NCBI GenBank assembly: GCA_964407695.1
Contig: CAYOWQ010000001.1
Location: 620,001-684,000, forward strand
DNA: 64,000 bases
Direction: 5' to 3'
Origin: CAYOWQ01 sp964407695
GTDB lineage: Bacteria > Planctomycetota > Phycisphaerae > Phycisphaerales > SM1A02
Positions 61,066 through 64,000 of the stretch are shown piece by piece (position 1 is the stretch's first letter; each line of letters begins with the position of its first letter). The notes beneath the pieces were generated by a model. That model was given only the letters and a program-made list of their open reading frames with translations. It was not told the DNA's origin and did not search any database. The translations under genes and the position numbers were made by a program.

Positions 61066-61512
61066 TTGCGACAAGAGCCCAGCGAAACCCTGCGTGAACA
61101 TGGCGTGCAAGTGACCGCGCAGCGACTGGCGGTGATGCGGGCAGTGATGGCGCGGCCGCACTGCACCGCGGACGACGTTACCGAAGTAGTCCGACAGGAA
61201 ATCGGGGCAATTTCCCGTCAGGCGGTCTATGACGCGCTGGGAACTCTGTGCGACAAGGGGATTCTTCGGCGCATCCAGCCGGCGGGATCGGCCGCGAGGT
61301 TTGAGGGGCGCGTGGGCGACAACCATCATCACCTGATCTGCCGCACGTGCGGGAAAACGGTTGATGTTGATTGCGCCAAGGGTGTGGCGCCGTGCCTGAC
61401 GGCGGCCGACACCGCGGGTTTTTCGATCGACGAGGCTGAGGTTATCTATTGGGGAACGTGCTCCACATGCCTCGCGGGGCGGAGTCGGCGGTCGGCGAGG
61501 GAAACCGGCTGA
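61066..61512 (+). CDS. Fur/PerR-family metalloregulator
   Basis: A 148-residue repressor. The winged helix (LREHGVQVTAQRLAVMRAVM, GAISRQAVYDALGTLCDKGI) is followed by the dimer and metal domain DNHHHLICRTCGKTVDVDC; CRTC and CSTC form the usual structural zinc site. It lies 49 bases upstream of katG on the same strand, the layout of FurA-KatG in actinobacteria, where the regulator represses katG until oxidised. Peroxide sensing (PerR-like) is inferred from this context. The start is TTG at 61066; no in-frame ATG precedes the helix-turn-helix. Confidence 0.9.
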   Translation: MRQEPSETLREHGVQVTAQRLAVMRAVMARPHCTADDVTEVVRQEIGAISRQAVYDALGTLCDKGILRRIQPAGSAARFEGRVGDNHHHLICRTCGKTVDVDCAKGVAPCLTAADTAGFSIDEAEVIYWGTCSTCLAGRSRRSARETG

Positions 61513-61561
61513 GCACTCCGGCATTTTTCAGAATCATTTCCAGGATCACATCGAGAGAACC

Positions 61562-63808
<2,247 letters not shown>

Positions 63809-63830
63809 GAATCAACAGGTCAATAGAAGA

Positions 63831-63910
63831 GACTGAGAGACTGAGAGACTGAGAGACTGAGAGACTAAGAGACTAAGAGACTAAGAGACTAAGAGACTAA
63901 GAGACTGAGT
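63831..63910. repeat. Ten tandem copies of an 8-bp unit (GACTGAGA/GACTAAGA)
   Basis: Four GACTGAGA units, five GACTAAGA units, then GACTGAGT and GGGGG, exactly 80 bases. The block starts 22 bases after the katG stop codon. The same unit and end sequence occur at 13761-13800. Confidence 0.97.
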
Positions 63911-64000
63911 GGGGGCATCGGTGGGGCAGGGTGAATCCTCCCTACGAGTATCGATCTGGACCTTCCCGTTGGTCAGGTCCGGCTTCCGGGGGCAGGCCGC

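Overview
The window reads as high-GC chromosomal DNA from a planctomycete, most likely of the class Phycisphaerae. Three things support this. Nine secreted proteins end in the short calcium-loop repeat NGDGxVDGADLGLLLxxWG, a dockerin-like tail typical of Phycisphaerales. Several small membrane proteins carry zinc ribbons of a style common in planctomycetes. Lipopolysaccharide genes (kdsB, a lipid A-type acyltransferase) and an OprO/P-type porin indicate a Gram-negative outer membrane. No phage, insertion sequence, CRISPR array, rRNA or tRNA gene was found.

Layout. 0-20 kb: a cut-off membrane protein, an aldo/keto reductase, a large MscS channel, small DUF-type proteins, three dockerin-tailed secreted proteins, a HAD phosphatase, a LuxR-type regulator, and a sulfatase divergent from a LysR-type regulator. 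This part also holds most of the tandem repeats (9.3-9.5 kb and 13.8-14.9 kb). 20-28 kb: an msrQ-reductase fusion with msrP (periplasmic methionine sulfoxide repair), lipoproteins, and a large Cys-rich dockerin protein. 28-41.8 kb: an FG-GAP dockerin protein, acs, and a long minus-strand run including a likely dnaA-HEAT protein-DegT-like operon, a GNAT acetyltransferase and a SpoIIE-type phosphatase. 41.8-52 kb: a nucleoside deaminase, a secreted esterase, a transglutaminase-like protein, the porin, kdsB, a response-regulator operon, the acyltransferase, a coiled-coil membrane protein and an SPFH/ribbon-helix-helix pair. 53-58.8 kb: rpsB-tsf, a sugar-nucleotide epimerase, a beta-helix dockerin protein, a TPR-YggX fusion and a DUF167 protein. 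58.8-64 kb: another dockerin protein, a phosphotransferase, and a fur-katG peroxide-defence pair.

How the genes work together. Oxidative-stress functions recur: msrP/msrQ, fur-katG and the YggX-like fusion, whose family protects iron-sulfur clusters. Outer-membrane biogenesis is covered by kdsB, the acyltransferase and the porin. The nine dockerin-tailed proteins look like one secreted set sharing a sorting or anchoring signal, but no cohesin-like receptor lies in the window.

The most unusual features are: a 7 x 42-bp array in which every 21-bp half can fold into a hairpin, with one compensatory base-pair change; an 8-bp repeat family that supplies a stop codon; a DegT-family protein lacking its PLP lysine; a transglutaminase-like protein with Arg in place of the catalytic His; the MsrQ-reductase-ferredoxin fusion; and the TPR-YggX fusion.
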